DNA of 64,000 bases from Streptomyces sp. NRRL F-5123. GTDB lineage: Bacteria > Actinomycetota > Actinomycetes > Streptomycetales > Streptomycetaceae. Of this stretch, positions 21,494 to 29,620 are shown in pieces; the stretch's first letter is position 1; every line of letters starts with the position of its first letter. Below the pieces are notes generated by a model. It was not told where the DNA came from. It searched no databases and worked only from the letters and a program-made list of their open reading frames with translations. The position numbers and the translations under genes are program-made. Location: assembly GCF_000721495.1 (NCBI RefSeq), contig NZ_JOHY01000010.1:62001-126000 (forward strand). The letters are read 5' to 3'.

Positions 21494-21523
21494 AAGCTAA
21501 CTGCTTGGCCTGTACACCGTCAA
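21494..21523 (-). promoter_or_regulatory. Promoter of the second leader peptide and ASST-like gene
   Basis: Read on the - strand: TTGACG (21523-21518), an 18-base spacer and TAGCTT (21499-21494). The -10 ends seven bases before the leader peptide ATG. The small palindrome CAAGC-taact-GCTTG (21493-21507) overlaps the -10. Confidence 0.6.
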
Positions 21524-21603
21524 CGCCCGTCCATATGGCGGCCGTCGCCGCAGCTCTGCGGGCGGGGGCAGGCCGGGGGCGGAGAGGGGCCGGGCGCAGG
21601 CGC

Positions 21604-21640
21604 GGGCGGGTGCCCCCGTCCGTGAGGGGGGCACCCGCCC
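21604..21640 (-). terminator. Terminator downstream of the SDR gene
   Basis: GGGCGGGTGCCCCC (21604-21617) and GGGGGCACCCGCCC (21627-21640) form a perfect 14-bp stem with a 9-base loop, starting 22 bases after the SDR stop. It insulates the SDR gene from the ASST-like transcription unit. Confidence 0.8.
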
Positions 21641-21661
21641 GTACGGGAGGGGCGAACTCCG

Positions 21662-22438
21662 TTACGCGGCACCGCCGTTGACGTACAGCGTCTGCCCGTT
21701 GGTCCAGCGGCCGTGCGGGCCCGCGAGGAAGGACACGGAGTCGGCGATGTCGTCGGGGCTGCCGAGGCGCTGCATCGGGTTGAGGCCCGCGATGTGGTCG
21801 ACCAGCTCCTGCGGCTTGCCGTCCAGGAAGAGCGGCGTCGCGGTGGGGCCGGGGGCGACCGTGTTGACGGTGACGTCCCGCCCGCGCAGCTCGCGGGCGA
21901 GGATCAGCGTCATGGCCTCGACGGCGCCCTTGGACGCGGCGTAGGCGGCGTACCCGGGCTGCTGGAGCCGCGTCACGGACGTCGAGAAGTTGACGAGCGC
22001 GCCGCCCGCCCGCAGCCGCCGCGCCGCGAGCTGCGAGACGACGAAGGTCCCGCGGATGTTGACCCGGTGCATGCGGTCCAGGTCCGCGAGGTCCAGCTCG
22101 GCGACGGGTGCGAGGGTCATCACGCCCGCGGTGTTCACGACGACGTCGATCCCGCCCAGCTCCCGCTCCACGCGGTCGAAGACGGCGGCCATCTCCGTCT
22201 CGTCGGCGATGTCCGCGGCCAGCGCGAGCGCCCTGCCGCCCTTGCCCGCGCCGGCCGCGGCCTTCTCGACCGCGGCGAGCGCCTCGGCGGCACGCTGCGT
22301 GCCGCCGCCGTAGAGCAGGGCGACGGACTGCCCGTCCGCGGCCAGCCGCTCGGCGACGGCCCGGCCGATGCCGCCCGAACCGCCGGTGACGAGCGCGACC
22401 CGGCTGCCGGCGGCGTTGCCCTCGGGTGTGGTGGTCAT
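21662..22438 (-). CDS. Short-chain dehydrogenase/reductase
   Basis: 258 residues from the ATG at 22438, which has AGAGGAGA before it. The classical SDR signature is complete: cofactor motif TGGSGGIG, DVVVNTAGV, the catalytic Ser in VNFSTSV, YAAYAASK with catalytic Tyr and Lys, and the C-terminal GQTLYVNGG. It probably uses NADP(H); the substrate is unknown. It is divergent from a TetR regulator, with paired inverted repeats in the gap, so it is most likely that regulator's target. Confidence 0.92.
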   Translation of the reverse strand: MTTTPEGNAAGSRVALVTGGSGGIGRAVAERLAADGQSVALLYGGGTQRAAEALAAVEKAAAGAGKGGRALALAADIADETEMAAVFDRVERELGGIDVVVNTAGVMTLAPVAELDLADLDRMHRVNIRGTFVVSQLAARRLRAGGALVNFSTSVTRLQQPGYAAYAASKGAVEAMTLILARELRGRDVTVNTVAPGPTATPLFLDGKPQELVDHIAGLNPMQRLGSPDDIADSVSFLAGPHGRWTNGQTLYVNGGAA

Positions 22439-22474
22439 GGCGGTCTCCTCTGGCTCGCGCGGTGGCCCTGCTTT

Positions 22475-22520
22475 TGTGGACTGTCCGTCCACATCGAAAA
22501 ATGTAGACTGATCGTCCATA
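22475..22520. promoter_or_regulatory. Paired TetR-type operators between the SDR and tetR genes
   Basis: TGTGGAC-tgtcc-GTCCACA (22475-22493) is a perfect 7-bp inverted repeat. A second, imperfect copy TGTAGAC-tgatc-GTCCATA lies at 22502-22520, 27 bases on. Two 19-bp half-alike sites between divergent genes fit autoregulated TetR control. Confidence 0.75.
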
Positions 22521-22555
22521 TAAAGCAACCGCGACCAGGCCGCCGGGAGGCCGAG

Positions 22556-23248
22556 ATGCCCGCACGACCCGCCGCTGCCGCCGAGCCCGGCGACGGCGCC
22601 CGCCCCCACCCGGCCGCGGGTGCCCCCGCGGCCCACCCGTCGCGCCCCGTCCGGGGCCGGGGCCGCCGACCGGCCGCCGAGGTGCGCGCGGCCGTCCTGA
22701 CCGCGACGGCCGCGATGCTGCGCGAGAGCGGGCTGCGCGACATCACCTTCGAGAAGGTCGCCGCCCGCGCGGGCGCGAGCAAGATGACCCTCTACAAGTG
22801 GTGGCCCTCCCCCGGCGCGCTCGCCTTCGACGCGTACTTCGCAGCGACCGAGGAGACCCTCGCCTTCACCGACACCGGCGACCTCGCCGCCGACCTCACC
22901 GCACAGCTGCACGCCTTCGTCGACCTCCTCACCCGGGAGGGCAGCGGCCCCCTCATCGCCCAGCTCGTCGGCGCCGCCCAGACCGACCCCGACCTCGCCG
23001 CCGCACTCGACCAGCACTACATCCGCCCGCGCCGCGACCTCGCCGTCGACCGGCTGCGCAGCGCCGAGCAGGCCGGCCAACTGCGGCCGGGCACCGACCT
23101 GGAGAGCCTCGTCGACCAGCTGTGGGGCGCCTGCTACCACCGCCTGCTGCTGCCCGCGCCCCCGCTGGACCGCACCTTCGCCGACACGCTCGTACGCAAC
23201 CTGCTCGGCGGCGTCGCGACCCCCTCGCCGCCCGCGTCACCGGCTTGA
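22556..23248 (+). CDS. TetR-family transcriptional regulator
   Basis: 230 residues from ATG 22556 with GGGAGG six bases before. A Pro/Ala-rich N-terminal tail (about 40 residues) precedes the TetR helix-turn-helix: AVLTATAAMLRESGLRDITF, VAARAGASKMTLYKWW. The C-terminal half is the helical ligand and dimer domain (DLAADLTAQLHAFVDLL..., RPRRDLAVDRLRSAEQAGQL). It should repress the divergent SDR gene and itself through 22475-22520. The inducer is unknown. Confidence 0.9.
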   Translation: MPARPAAAAEPGDGARPHPAAGAPAAHPSRPVRGRGRRPAAEVRAAVLTATAAMLRESGLRDITFEKVAARAGASKMTLYKWWPSPGALAFDAYFAATEETLAFTDTGDLAADLTAQLHAFVDLLTREGSGPLIAQLVGAAQTDPDLAAALDQHYIRPRRDLAVDRLRSAEQAGQLRPGTDLESLVDQLWGACYHRLLLPAPPLDRTFADTLVRNLLGGVATPSPPASPA

Positions 23249-23315
23249 CAGGTGACGCGAGCGAGTGGGAGCGTGAGTACCGGCACAGCCAGGACCACTG
23301 AGCGGAGGCCCCGCG

Positions 23316-23537
23316 ATGAGCACTTCGGTGAACATGAAGGTCGTACGAAAGGTCCATGAGGGGGACACCGCCGATGCAGCGGCCCGGCAGTCCCGTTTCG
23401 GCCACCTCCCCGAGCGCGTCCCCTTCGCGGACATGGTCCAGGAACAGGTCGCTCCGCGGGACCCCGCCCGCGACGCGTACAACGCAGCGGGCTCGCTCAT
23501 CTCCTTCAACTGCCTCGCCCTCGACCTGGGCCTCTGA
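23316..23537 (+). CDS. Small hypothetical protein with hydrophobic Cys-containing tail
   Basis: 73 residues, ATG with GGAGG seven bases upstream, so translation is credible. The N-terminal 55 residues are charged (RKVHEGDTADAAARQSRFG) and the last 16 are hydrophobic with one Cys, ending SLISFNCLALDLGL. The charged-leader plus hydrophobic-core shape resembles a ribosomally made peptide precursor, but no modifying enzyme or transporter gene adjoins. I do not recognise a family. It lies 67 bases after tetR and just before a long tandem-repeat region. Confidence 0.5.
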   Translation: MSTSVNMKVVRKVHEGDTADAAARQSRFGHLPERVPFADMVQEQVAPRDPARDAYNAAGSLISFNCLALDLGL

Positions 23538-23583
23538 GGCTCAGCGCTGCCGCGCGGGGCGAGCGCTGTGCGCTGCCGCGCAG

Positions 23584-24275
23584 GGCGGCGAGCGGTTTGC
23601 GCAGCCGCGCCGGACAGGCGCAGTTGCGGCACCGGGCGATGACGACGACGGTCGTGGCCGCGCCCGTCCTGGCGGTGTGGGCGGCGTACCGCGCGACCCC
23701 GCTCGGCGACGACGCGCACGGCAGGCGTTTCCGCTGTGCACAGCGAGCGTTTTGCGCTGCCGCGCCGGGCAGTGAGCGGTTTGCGCTGCCGCGCGGGGCA
23801 GGCGTTTCCGCTGCGCACGGCGAGCGTTGTGCGCTGCCGCGCCGGGCGAGCGTTTCTGCCGCGCCGGGCGGTGAGCGGTTTGCGCAGCCGCGCCGGGCAG
23901 CGATTCCGCTGCAGCACGGCGAGCGTTTTCGCGCTGCCGCACGGGGGCGAGCGTTTCTGCTGCGCAGGGCGGTGAACGGTTTGCGCAGCCGCGCCGGACA
24001 GGCGTTTCCGCTGCGCACGGCGAGCGTTTTACGCTGCCGCACGGGGGCGAGCGCTTCTGCCGCGCCGGGCGGTGAACGGTTTGCGCAGCCGCGCCGGACA
24101 GCGATTCCACTGCGCACGGCGAGCGTTTTCGCGCCGCCGCACGGGGGCGAGCGCTTCTGCCGCGCCGGGCGGCGAGCGGTTTGCGCAGCCGCGCCGGACA
24201 GGCGATTCCGCTGCAGCACGGCGAGCGTTTTCGCGCTGCCGCACGGGGCGAGCGTTTCTGCTGCGCAGGGCGGTG
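23584..24275. repeat. Tandem repeat of about 100 bp, five units plus fragments
   Basis: Units begin with GGC(G/A)GTGA(G/A)CGGTTTGCG at 23767, 23868, 23968, 24068 and 24168, with a further start at 24269, giving a 100-101 base period. A lone copy starts at 23584. Between 23620 and 23720 lies unique DNA with a short open frame (MTTTVVAAPVLAVWAAYRAT) that may be the start of a lost gene. Each unit holds GCGAGCGTTT and GCGCTGCCGC submotifs. No convincing gene covers the roughly 750 bases. Confidence 0.85.
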
Positions 24276-24403
24276 AACGTTTTCAGGGGCGCGGGGAACT
24301 GCGCGGCCAGCCCACCGCCGGAGCGCGGGTAGTCACCAGCCCGAAGGGGCAGTTGCTCTCTCCCCCAGGGCTCCGCCTGGGAGGTGCCCCCACACGCCCC
24401 TGA
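24276..24403. repeat. Dispersed intergenic element, copy 1
   Basis: Starts CGTTTTCAGGGGCGCGGGGA, contains AGTCACCAGCCCGAAGGGGCA and CTCCGCCTGGGAGGTGCCCC and ends CACGCCCCTGA. Related copies lie at 29621-30075 and 48826-49016. The ends are partly complementary (AGGGGCG... / ...CGCCCCT), so the transcript could fold into a long hairpin. Confidence 0.65.
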
Positions 24404-24529
24404 TTAACGAGTGCCCCGCGGCGCAGCCGTACCCGAAGACGCTCGCCCTGCGCAGCAGAGAAGCCCACCGCCCCGCGCAAGGGCGGGCCCGTGCTTGCGG
24501 GGCGGGGGGTCACCCCCCAGGATGGTGAC

Positions 24530-25087
24530 GTGGACCTTACGCATGTGTTCGTCTGCGGCAATCCCGCCCTGGATTTCGCCGCGACCCTCCGAGCCCGGCG
24601 AACCCGCCGGTTCGAAGCTCTGGTCACGCCCGAGCGGCTCGACGCCTGGTACGTGGAGTCCGGCGTCGTGGACGCCGTCGCGCCGAGCGGGGCGGCGGAC
24701 GTGACGGCGGCCCGCGAGGTCCGCGAAGCGGTGTACGCGCTGGTGACCGCCCGGCGACAGGGCGAGCCGTACGGCGCGGACGCGCTCGCGACCGTCAACG
24801 CGGCGGCGCGCGGACCCGCCGCGGCGCCGCAGTTGACGCCCGCCGGGCGGTGGACGGCGGCGTCGCCCGCCGAGGCGCTGTCGAGCGTGGCCCGGCAGGC
24901 GGTGGAACTGCTCAGCGGACCGGACGTGCCGCTGCTCAAGGAGTGCGGCAACCCGGAGTGCACCCGGATCTACGTCGACCGTTCGCACGGCATGCGGCGG
25001 CACTGGTGCGGCATGGAGTCGTGCGGCAACCGCGTGAAGGCCGCGGCGTACCGGGCCCGTAAGAGGTCGGCCGCGCAGGCGGGTTGA
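24530..25087 (+). CDS. CGNR zinc-finger protein (ABATE domain)
   Basis: 185 residues from the GTG at 24530 (AGGA seven bases upstream); a longer GTG/ATG frame from 24491 is possible. The N-terminal ABATE-type region starts DLTHVFVCGNPALDFAATL. The C-terminal zinc finger has the pattern KECGNPECTRIYVDRS...HWCGMESCGNRVKAA, with four Cys and the CGNR box that gives the family its name. Members are thought to be DNA-binding regulators; the target here is unknown. No operon partner is evident. Confidence 0.88.
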   Translation: MDLTHVFVCGNPALDFAATLRARRTRRFEALVTPERLDAWYVESGVVDAVAPSGAADVTAAREVREAVYALVTARRQGEPYGADALATVNAAARGPAAAPQLTPAGRWTAASPAEALSSVARQAVELLSGPDVPLLKECGNPECTRIYVDRSHGMRRHWCGMESCGNRVKAAAYRARKRSAAQAG

Positions 25088-25117
25088 GCGGCGATGGCGC
25101 CAACCGCCTTCGTACGC

Positions 25118-25939
25118 TCAGGGCTTGATCGCGACGCCGCCCCACGCGGAGACCTCGGCGTCGGTGAGCGCGGCCACACGCGGCTCGTCCTCGGGGTCGG
25201 GGCGCCAGGTGTGGACCATGGCGATGCCCGGGTCGATGAGGTCGAGGCCCTCGAAGAAGCGCTTGCCCTCCTCCAGGGTGCGGACCTGGCCGGGGGTGCC
25301 GCCCTGGAGGTAGATCTCCTCGATGCGAGCCCAGGCCTCCGGGGCGAATTCCGGGGTGCTGTGGCTGAGCGCGAGCGCGCTGCCGGAGGGGAGCGCGTCG
25401 ACGAAGCGCGAGACGAGGCCGTAGGGGTCCTGGTCGTCGGGCACGAAGTGCAGGATCGCGTTGAGCGACAGCGCCACCGGCTGGGTGAGGTCCAGCACGT
25501 CCGCCACTTCGGGGGACTTGAGCAGCTCGTCGGGGCCGCGCAGGTCCGCGTGCACGTACGCGGTCCGGCCGCCCGGGGCCGTACGCATCAGGCGCTCGGC
25601 GTACTTGAGGACCAGCGGGTCGTTGTCGGCGTAGACGACGCGGGCCTCGGGCGCGACGGACTGCGCGATCTGGTGCAGGTTGGGCTCGGTGGGTATGCCC
25701 GTGCCGACGTCGAGCCACTGGCGTATGCCGTGCTCGCGGGCCAGCACCCGGGTCGCCCGGTGCATGAAGAACCGCAACTCGCGGGCGCAGGTGCCGATGC
25801 CGGGGAAGACCCCGGCGATGGCCTCGGCGGCCTGGCGGTCGGCCTCGAAGTGGTCCTTGCCGCCCAGGTAGTGGTCGTACATGCGGGCGGAGTGCGGGCG
25901 GCTGGTGTCGATCACCGGTTCGGCCCCGGGCGTGGTCAT
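25118..25939 (-). CDS. DUF574-type SAM-dependent methyltransferase
   Basis: 273 residues. Family hallmarks are the N-terminal IDTSRPHSARMYDHYLGGKD, HRATRVLAREHGIRQWLDVG, the SAM-binding DVGTGIPTEPNLHQIAQ, the acidic VVYADNDPLVL and the DLTQPVALSLNAILHFV motif. This group is abundant in Streptomyces and often sits with DUF397/XRE pairs, as here. Substrates are unknown. It lies 49 bases downstream of the DUF397 gene on the same strand, so it may be in that operon. Confidence 0.9.
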   Translation of the reverse strand: MTTPGAEPVIDTSRPHSARMYDHYLGGKDHFEADRQAAEAIAGVFPGIGTCARELRFFMHRATRVLAREHGIRQWLDVGTGIPTEPNLHQIAQSVAPEARVVYADNDPLVLKYAERLMRTAPGGRTAYVHADLRGPDELLKSPEVADVLDLTQPVALSLNAILHFVPDDQDPYGLVSRFVDALPSGSALALSHSTPEFAPEAWARIEEIYLQGGTPGQVRTLEEGKRFFEGLDLIDPGIAMVHTWRPDPEDEPRVAALTDAEVSAWGGVAIKP

Positions 25940-25988
25940 GGTGGTCCTTTCCGTCGTACGTCCGTCGTCCTCCTGCCGGAGGGAGCCG

Positions 25989-26282
25989 TCACGCGGCGAA
26001 GTGGTCGGCGAGCCCGTCCTTGACGCCGCGCACGAACGCGCGGATCTCGTCGGGGGTGTAGACGAGCGCGGGGCCCGCCGGGTCGGTGGACTGCCGCAAC
26101 GCGACGCGGCCGTCGGGCAGTTGCTTCAGCTCCACGCACTGCCCGCCGTTGGGGCCGCTCCACGGGCACTCCCAGCCGTGGTCGCCCAGCTCACGCGCGG
26201 GCATGCCGCTGCGGATCTCGGCGAGGTCCGTGACGCCCGGACGGGCTTCCGGAGCGGAGCCGCGGGGGTCGGTGGGGGTCAT
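25989..26282 (-). CDS. DUF397 protein (small acidic partner of an XRE regulator)
   Basis: 97 residues from ATG 26282, overlapping the XRE gene stop by four bases (ATGA). The DUF397 core is visible: ...CVELKQLPDGRVALRQSTDP, then LVYTPDEIRAFVRGVKDG. These small proteins are encoded beside DUF5753-type XRE regulators throughout Streptomyces, as in the WhiJ system, and are thought to antagonise or modulate them. Confidence 0.92.
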   Translation of the reverse strand: MTPTDPRGSAPEARPGVTDLAEIRSGMPARELGDHGWECPWSGPNGGQCVELKQLPDGRVALRQSTDPAGPALVYTPDEIRAFVRGVKDGLADHFAA

Positions 26283-27157
26283 GTGTACTCCTTCCGCATG
26301 CGGTTCAGCAGCGCGGTGCTCTCCCGGGTGGAGGTGAGCAGGGAGAGCCGGTTGTGCGCTTCGAGATGCGTCGAGACGTCCGCGCGCTGGTCGAGGTAGA
26401 CGGCGGCGGAGAGGATCTCGCTGTAGACGATGTCGGGGAGTTCGGGCTCGGCGAACCGGAAGTACGTGAAGGGCGCGCACGCCCCGACGTGCGCGCCCGC
26501 GCTGAAGGGCACGATGTCGACGCTGACGTGCGGGAGTTCGTTCGCCTCGAGCAGCCGCTCGATCTGCGCGCGCATGATCGCGGCGCTGCCGACCTGGCGG
26601 TGCAACACCGCCTCCTCCATGACCACCCACAGCGTGGGCGCGTCCTCCCGCTCCAGCAGGACCTGGCGGCGCAACCGGAGTTCGACGCGCTGCGCGAGCG
26701 CGTCCTCGGACTCGTTCGGGAAGCCGCCGCGCAGGCACGCGTGCACGTAGTCGGGGGTCTGGAGCAGCCCGGTGACGTAGTGCGGCTCGTAGGTGCGCAG
26801 CGCCCGCGCGCCGGTCTCCAGGCTCACGTACGCCTTGAACCAGCCGGGCAGCACATCGCGGTAGGGATACCACCAGCCGGGCTCGTTGGCCTGCTCGGCG
26901 AGCGCGCAGAACTCCTCGATCTCGCGCGGCCCGGCCCCGTACGTCTGCAGCAGCTTCTCGACGTAGAGCGGCTTGAGCGCGACCTCCGCCTTCTCCAGGC
27001 GGCGGATGGTGAGCGGGGTGACGCGCAGTGACCGGGCGGCCTGCTCGAGCGACAGCCCCGCCTCCTGGCGGCGCTCCTGCAGCCGCCGGCTGAGGATCAT
27101 GCGCAGCACGGTCGGGGCGTTGGGACCACCTGCTGCGGCCGGCCGCTCCTCGCTCAC
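26279..27157 (-). CDS. XRE regulator with DUF5753 domain (WhiJ-like)
   Basis: 292 residues if started at the GTG at 27157, behind GGGGGAAG; the upstream in-frame extension is not coding-like. The N-terminal helix-turn-helix reads RRLQERRQEAGLSLEQAARS and VTPLTIRRLEKAE. The C-terminal DUF5753 region shows EPHYVTGLLQTPDYVHACL, the E-x-R-L-R-R-Q segment and FTYFRFAEPELPDIVYSE. It forms a coupled pair with the DUF397 gene. In Streptomyces such pairs repress developmental or antibiotic genes; the target here is unknown. Confidence 0.92.
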   Translation of the reverse strand: MSEERPAAAGGPNAPTVLRMILSRRLQERRQEAGLSLEQAARSLRVTPLTIRRLEKAEVALKPLYVEKLLQTYGAGPREIEEFCALAEQANEPGWWYPYRDVLPGWFKAYVSLETGARALRTYEPHYVTGLLQTPDYVHACLRGGFPNESEDALAQRVELRLRRQVLLEREDAPTLWVVMEEAVLHRQVGSAAIMRAQIERLLEANELPHVSVDIVPFSAGAHVGACAPFTYFRFAEPELPDIVYSEILSAAVYLDQRADVSTHLEAHNRLSLLTSTRESTALLNRMRKEYT

Positions 27158-27431
27158 ACTTCCCCCTGACCGGGCCTCGCAGGCTGGTTGCTCTGGTTGC
27201 CGAGAGTTTGCTGAGTGCCCGTCAACAAGCTGAGTGTCACACACAGTTGATGAGATCACCAGATCGATCGGACGCAGGATGAAAATATCAGGAAGCGCAT
27301 TGCGCGATGAGCGCCGCGGCACGATAGTGACGTGTGTGACTCACGCAACGCCGGGCGCACGGGGGCGCCGCGGGCACGGCGACGGCTTCGCGGCCGGCCG
27401 CCACGCCTTGGCCGAGACAGGAGTGTTGACG

Positions 27432-27755
27432 GTGGAAGACGGGATGCCCGGGTATCCGGAGCCGGAGCCGGCCTACGTCATCGACCACGTCTTCAGCGGC
27501 GCGGACCACCAGCACCGGCGCGTGCAGCTGCCCGTCGAGTGCGCGGACCGGGCGGTGTCCTGGATACGCATCCAGGCCCGCACGTACGGTGCGAGCGCAC
27601 CCGAGGACCACCCCATCTGGGGCTGGATCGACACCCTGCACCGCGCCACCGAGCGGCAGTTACTCCTCACCGGCGCCGCCGACCTCACCTTCGACCTGGA
27701 CCAGGGACGGGTGAGCTGGAGCATCCGCCGGGCGATCCGCGCGCGCATCGCCTGA
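27432..27755 (+). CDS. Small conserved-looking hypothetical protein
   Basis: 107 residues from the GTG at 27432, which has AGGAG eight bases upstream; an internal ATG would start at MPGYPEPEPAYVIDHVF. It is rich in acidic and aromatic residues, with VQLPVECADRAVSWIRI and WGWIDTLHRATERQLLL, and looks like a compact alpha/beta cytoplasmic protein. I do not recognise a domain. It is divergent from the XRE regulator, with 274 bases between them. Confidence 0.55.
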   Translation: MEDGMPGYPEPEPAYVIDHVFSGADHQHRRVQLPVECADRAVSWIRIQARTYGASAPEDHPIWGWIDTLHRATERQLLLTGAADLTFDLDQGRVSWSIRRAIRARIA

Positions 27756-27874
27756 GCGCTCGGCCGCTCCGCCGCCGGGGGGTGACATCCCGCGGCGCGG
27801 TCGCTTATGGTGAGCGGGATGACTACTCCTTCTGTTTTCGGAATGGGGGCTCGATTCGCTCAAGGTGAGTGCTG

Positions 27875-29551
27875 ATGGGCACTCAGACCTTCGAGCCGGT
27901 GGCCTTTGAGCACACGGCTCGGTCCGCGAATCCGGAGACCCGGCTTTCCCTGTGGCTGCACGTGCGGCGTTACGCCGTGCCGCCCCCGTTGATCGACACC
28001 GCGACCGTCCGCCGCCACGCCGGCGACTGGGCGGGGGCCTGCGCTGCCGCAGGTTTCGACGTCGACTTCACCCCACGCTCCCTCGCCCGTACGCACGGCC
28101 GCGAACTCGCCAGTCAAGTCCGCCTGGACCTGCGGCGGTTGGCGCCCGATTTGCTGCGCTGGCACATGCCGAGGGTCGCCCCCGACGGGCTGCTCCGCCC
28201 CGGCGTGACCCTCGCGCTCGCGCGGTACGCCACCGCGGAGGGGGCTCTCCATCTCGTGGCCCGCACCCCGCCCGCGCGGGCGGCCGCACGCCAGCGCGTG
28301 CAGCTCGCGCTGTGGGACGGGACCCGCGACCTGACCCGTACGGCCGCGCAGGCCGCCGCTTCCGGCGGCAGCCGCGCGCATCCCCATCCGCGGCCCGACC
28401 GCCGCTTCCGGCTCGACCTGCACCGCCACCTGTGGGACGCGGAGCGGGCGCACGAGCTGCGCGAGCGGTCGGGGGCGGCACGGCGGCGGTCCTCCGCCGC
28501 CTTCCCGCCCGCCGGGTACAGGGCCCGGGAGGGGGCGGATCCCGCTGCCGCGGCCTGGCTCCCGGAGGGCTTCGGCACGCCCGCCGGGTACCGGACCCGG
28601 GAGGAACCGGAGTCCTGTGCGGAGGACGGGAGTTGGTCCGCCGGTGCGGACGGCTGGGCCGCCGCCTCGCGGTGGGCCGGCGAAGCCGCCGCCCTGCTGC
28701 GCGCGGAGGGCTCGCCTTCCGGCGGGGCCGTCGTCGTACGGCTCGGGCGCGGGCGGCGGCTGGTCCTGGAGGTCGAGTCCCCGGCGGGCGGCCCGCCGCG
28801 GGTTGCCGCCCGGTACGCGGAGGGGGCGTACCGATGCGCCAATTCGCTGACTGGGCAGGGCGGTTGCGCCGCCGGATGCGGGGGCTGCCTCGGCCCCGCC
28901 GCTGCCGCCGGATACGGCGACCTGCGCGCGCTGCCGGTGCTGCCGGACGCCGCGACGTGGGTGCCGCCCGACCTCGCCCTCCTCACCGCGGGCCTGCTGG
29001 CACCGGAGGAGCTGCACCCGCTGGTCGCCGCCGCCCTCGCGCCCGGGCGGGTGCGGGCGGCGGGGCCGCCGGGCTCACCGCCGGGTCCGGCGGCGCCGCG
29101 ATACGTGCTGTGCCGGGGGGCGCGGCACCGTATCGGCCTCGTCGGCGGGGTCCTCACCGCGCTGGACCACGACCGGGACGAGGTCCGCAGGGAGGAGCTG
29201 CTCGCCCAGCTGAGCGGCACTCCGCTGCCGTGCCTCCAGGCCGTCGCCGAGGCTCACCGGCGTCCGGAGAACCTCCCGGACGTCCGGGCCCGCCTCGCCC
29301 ACGGCGACATCCGCGGCGCCCTCGCGGAGGTCGAGGCCCTTCTCGGCCCGTCCGCCCTCCTCCGCGAGGGGGGTTTGCGGGACGCGCTCGAAGCGGCGGT
29401 CCGTGGCCGGGTGGACCACGGGCTCTTCCGCTCGGGCCTCGCCGACCCCGGGCCCGCGCCCGGCCTCCGCGCCTTCCCCCCCTTCTCCCGCGAGGAGCGG
29501 CGCCGCCGCACCGACTTCCACTCCCGCACCCGGCAGGCAGCCGCCCGCTGA
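27875..29551 (+). CDS. Large hypothetical protein with a four-Cys cluster, partner of MoxR/VWA module
   Basis: About 558 residues from ATG 27875 (AAGG nine bases before; GTG at 27869 is an alternative). There is no signal peptide or membrane segment. Near residue 330 is a Cys cluster with spacing C-x9-C-x3-C-x2-C (YRCAN...GGCAAGCGGCLG), suitable for zinc or an iron-sulfur centre. The rest is Arg/Ala rich. I do not recognise a family. The MoxR ATPase and metallopeptidase/VWA genes follow on the same strand after a repeat-filled 693-base gap, and I infer a shared function from order only. Confidence 0.65.
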   Translation: MGTQTFEPVAFEHTARSANPETRLSLWLHVRRYAVPPPLIDTATVRRHAGDWAGACAAAGFDVDFTPRSLARTHGRELASQVRLDLRRLAPDLLRWHMPRVAPDGLLRPGVTLALARYATAEGALHLVARTPPARAAARQRVQLALWDGTRDLTRTAAQAAASGGSRAHPHPRPDRRFRLDLHRHLWDAERAHELRERSGAARRRSSAAFPPAGYRAREGADPAAAAWLPEGFGTPAGYRTREEPESCAEDGSWSAGADGWAAASRWAGEAAALLRAEGSPSGGAVVVRLGRGRRLVLEVESPAGGPPRVAARYAEGAYRCANSLTGQGGCAAGCGGCLGPAAAAGYGDLRALPVLPDAATWVPPDLALLTAGLLAPEELHPLVAAALAPGRVRAAGPPGSPPGPAAPRYVLCRGARHRIGLVGGVLTALDHDRDEVRREELLAQLSGTPLPCLQAVAEAHRRPENLPDVRARLAHGDIRGALAEVEALLGPSALLREGGLRDALEAAVRGRVDHGLFRSGLADPGPAPGLRAFPPFSREERRRRTDFHSRTRQAAAR

Positions 29552-29620
29552 CCCGCCTCCCGGCGGAGGACGCCGAGTCCTGCCTCGCGGGGTGCGCGCT
29601 TCCCGCTGCCACGGGGCAGC

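Noticed and set aside
23245..23250. Perfect TTGACA before the small peptide gene
   Set aside because: It overlaps the tetR stop and no -10 lies at 16-19 bases, so it is probably chance.
23767..24268. CRISPR-like periodic repeats
   Set aside because: The whole 100-base unit is conserved; there are no short repeats with unique spacers and no cas genes.
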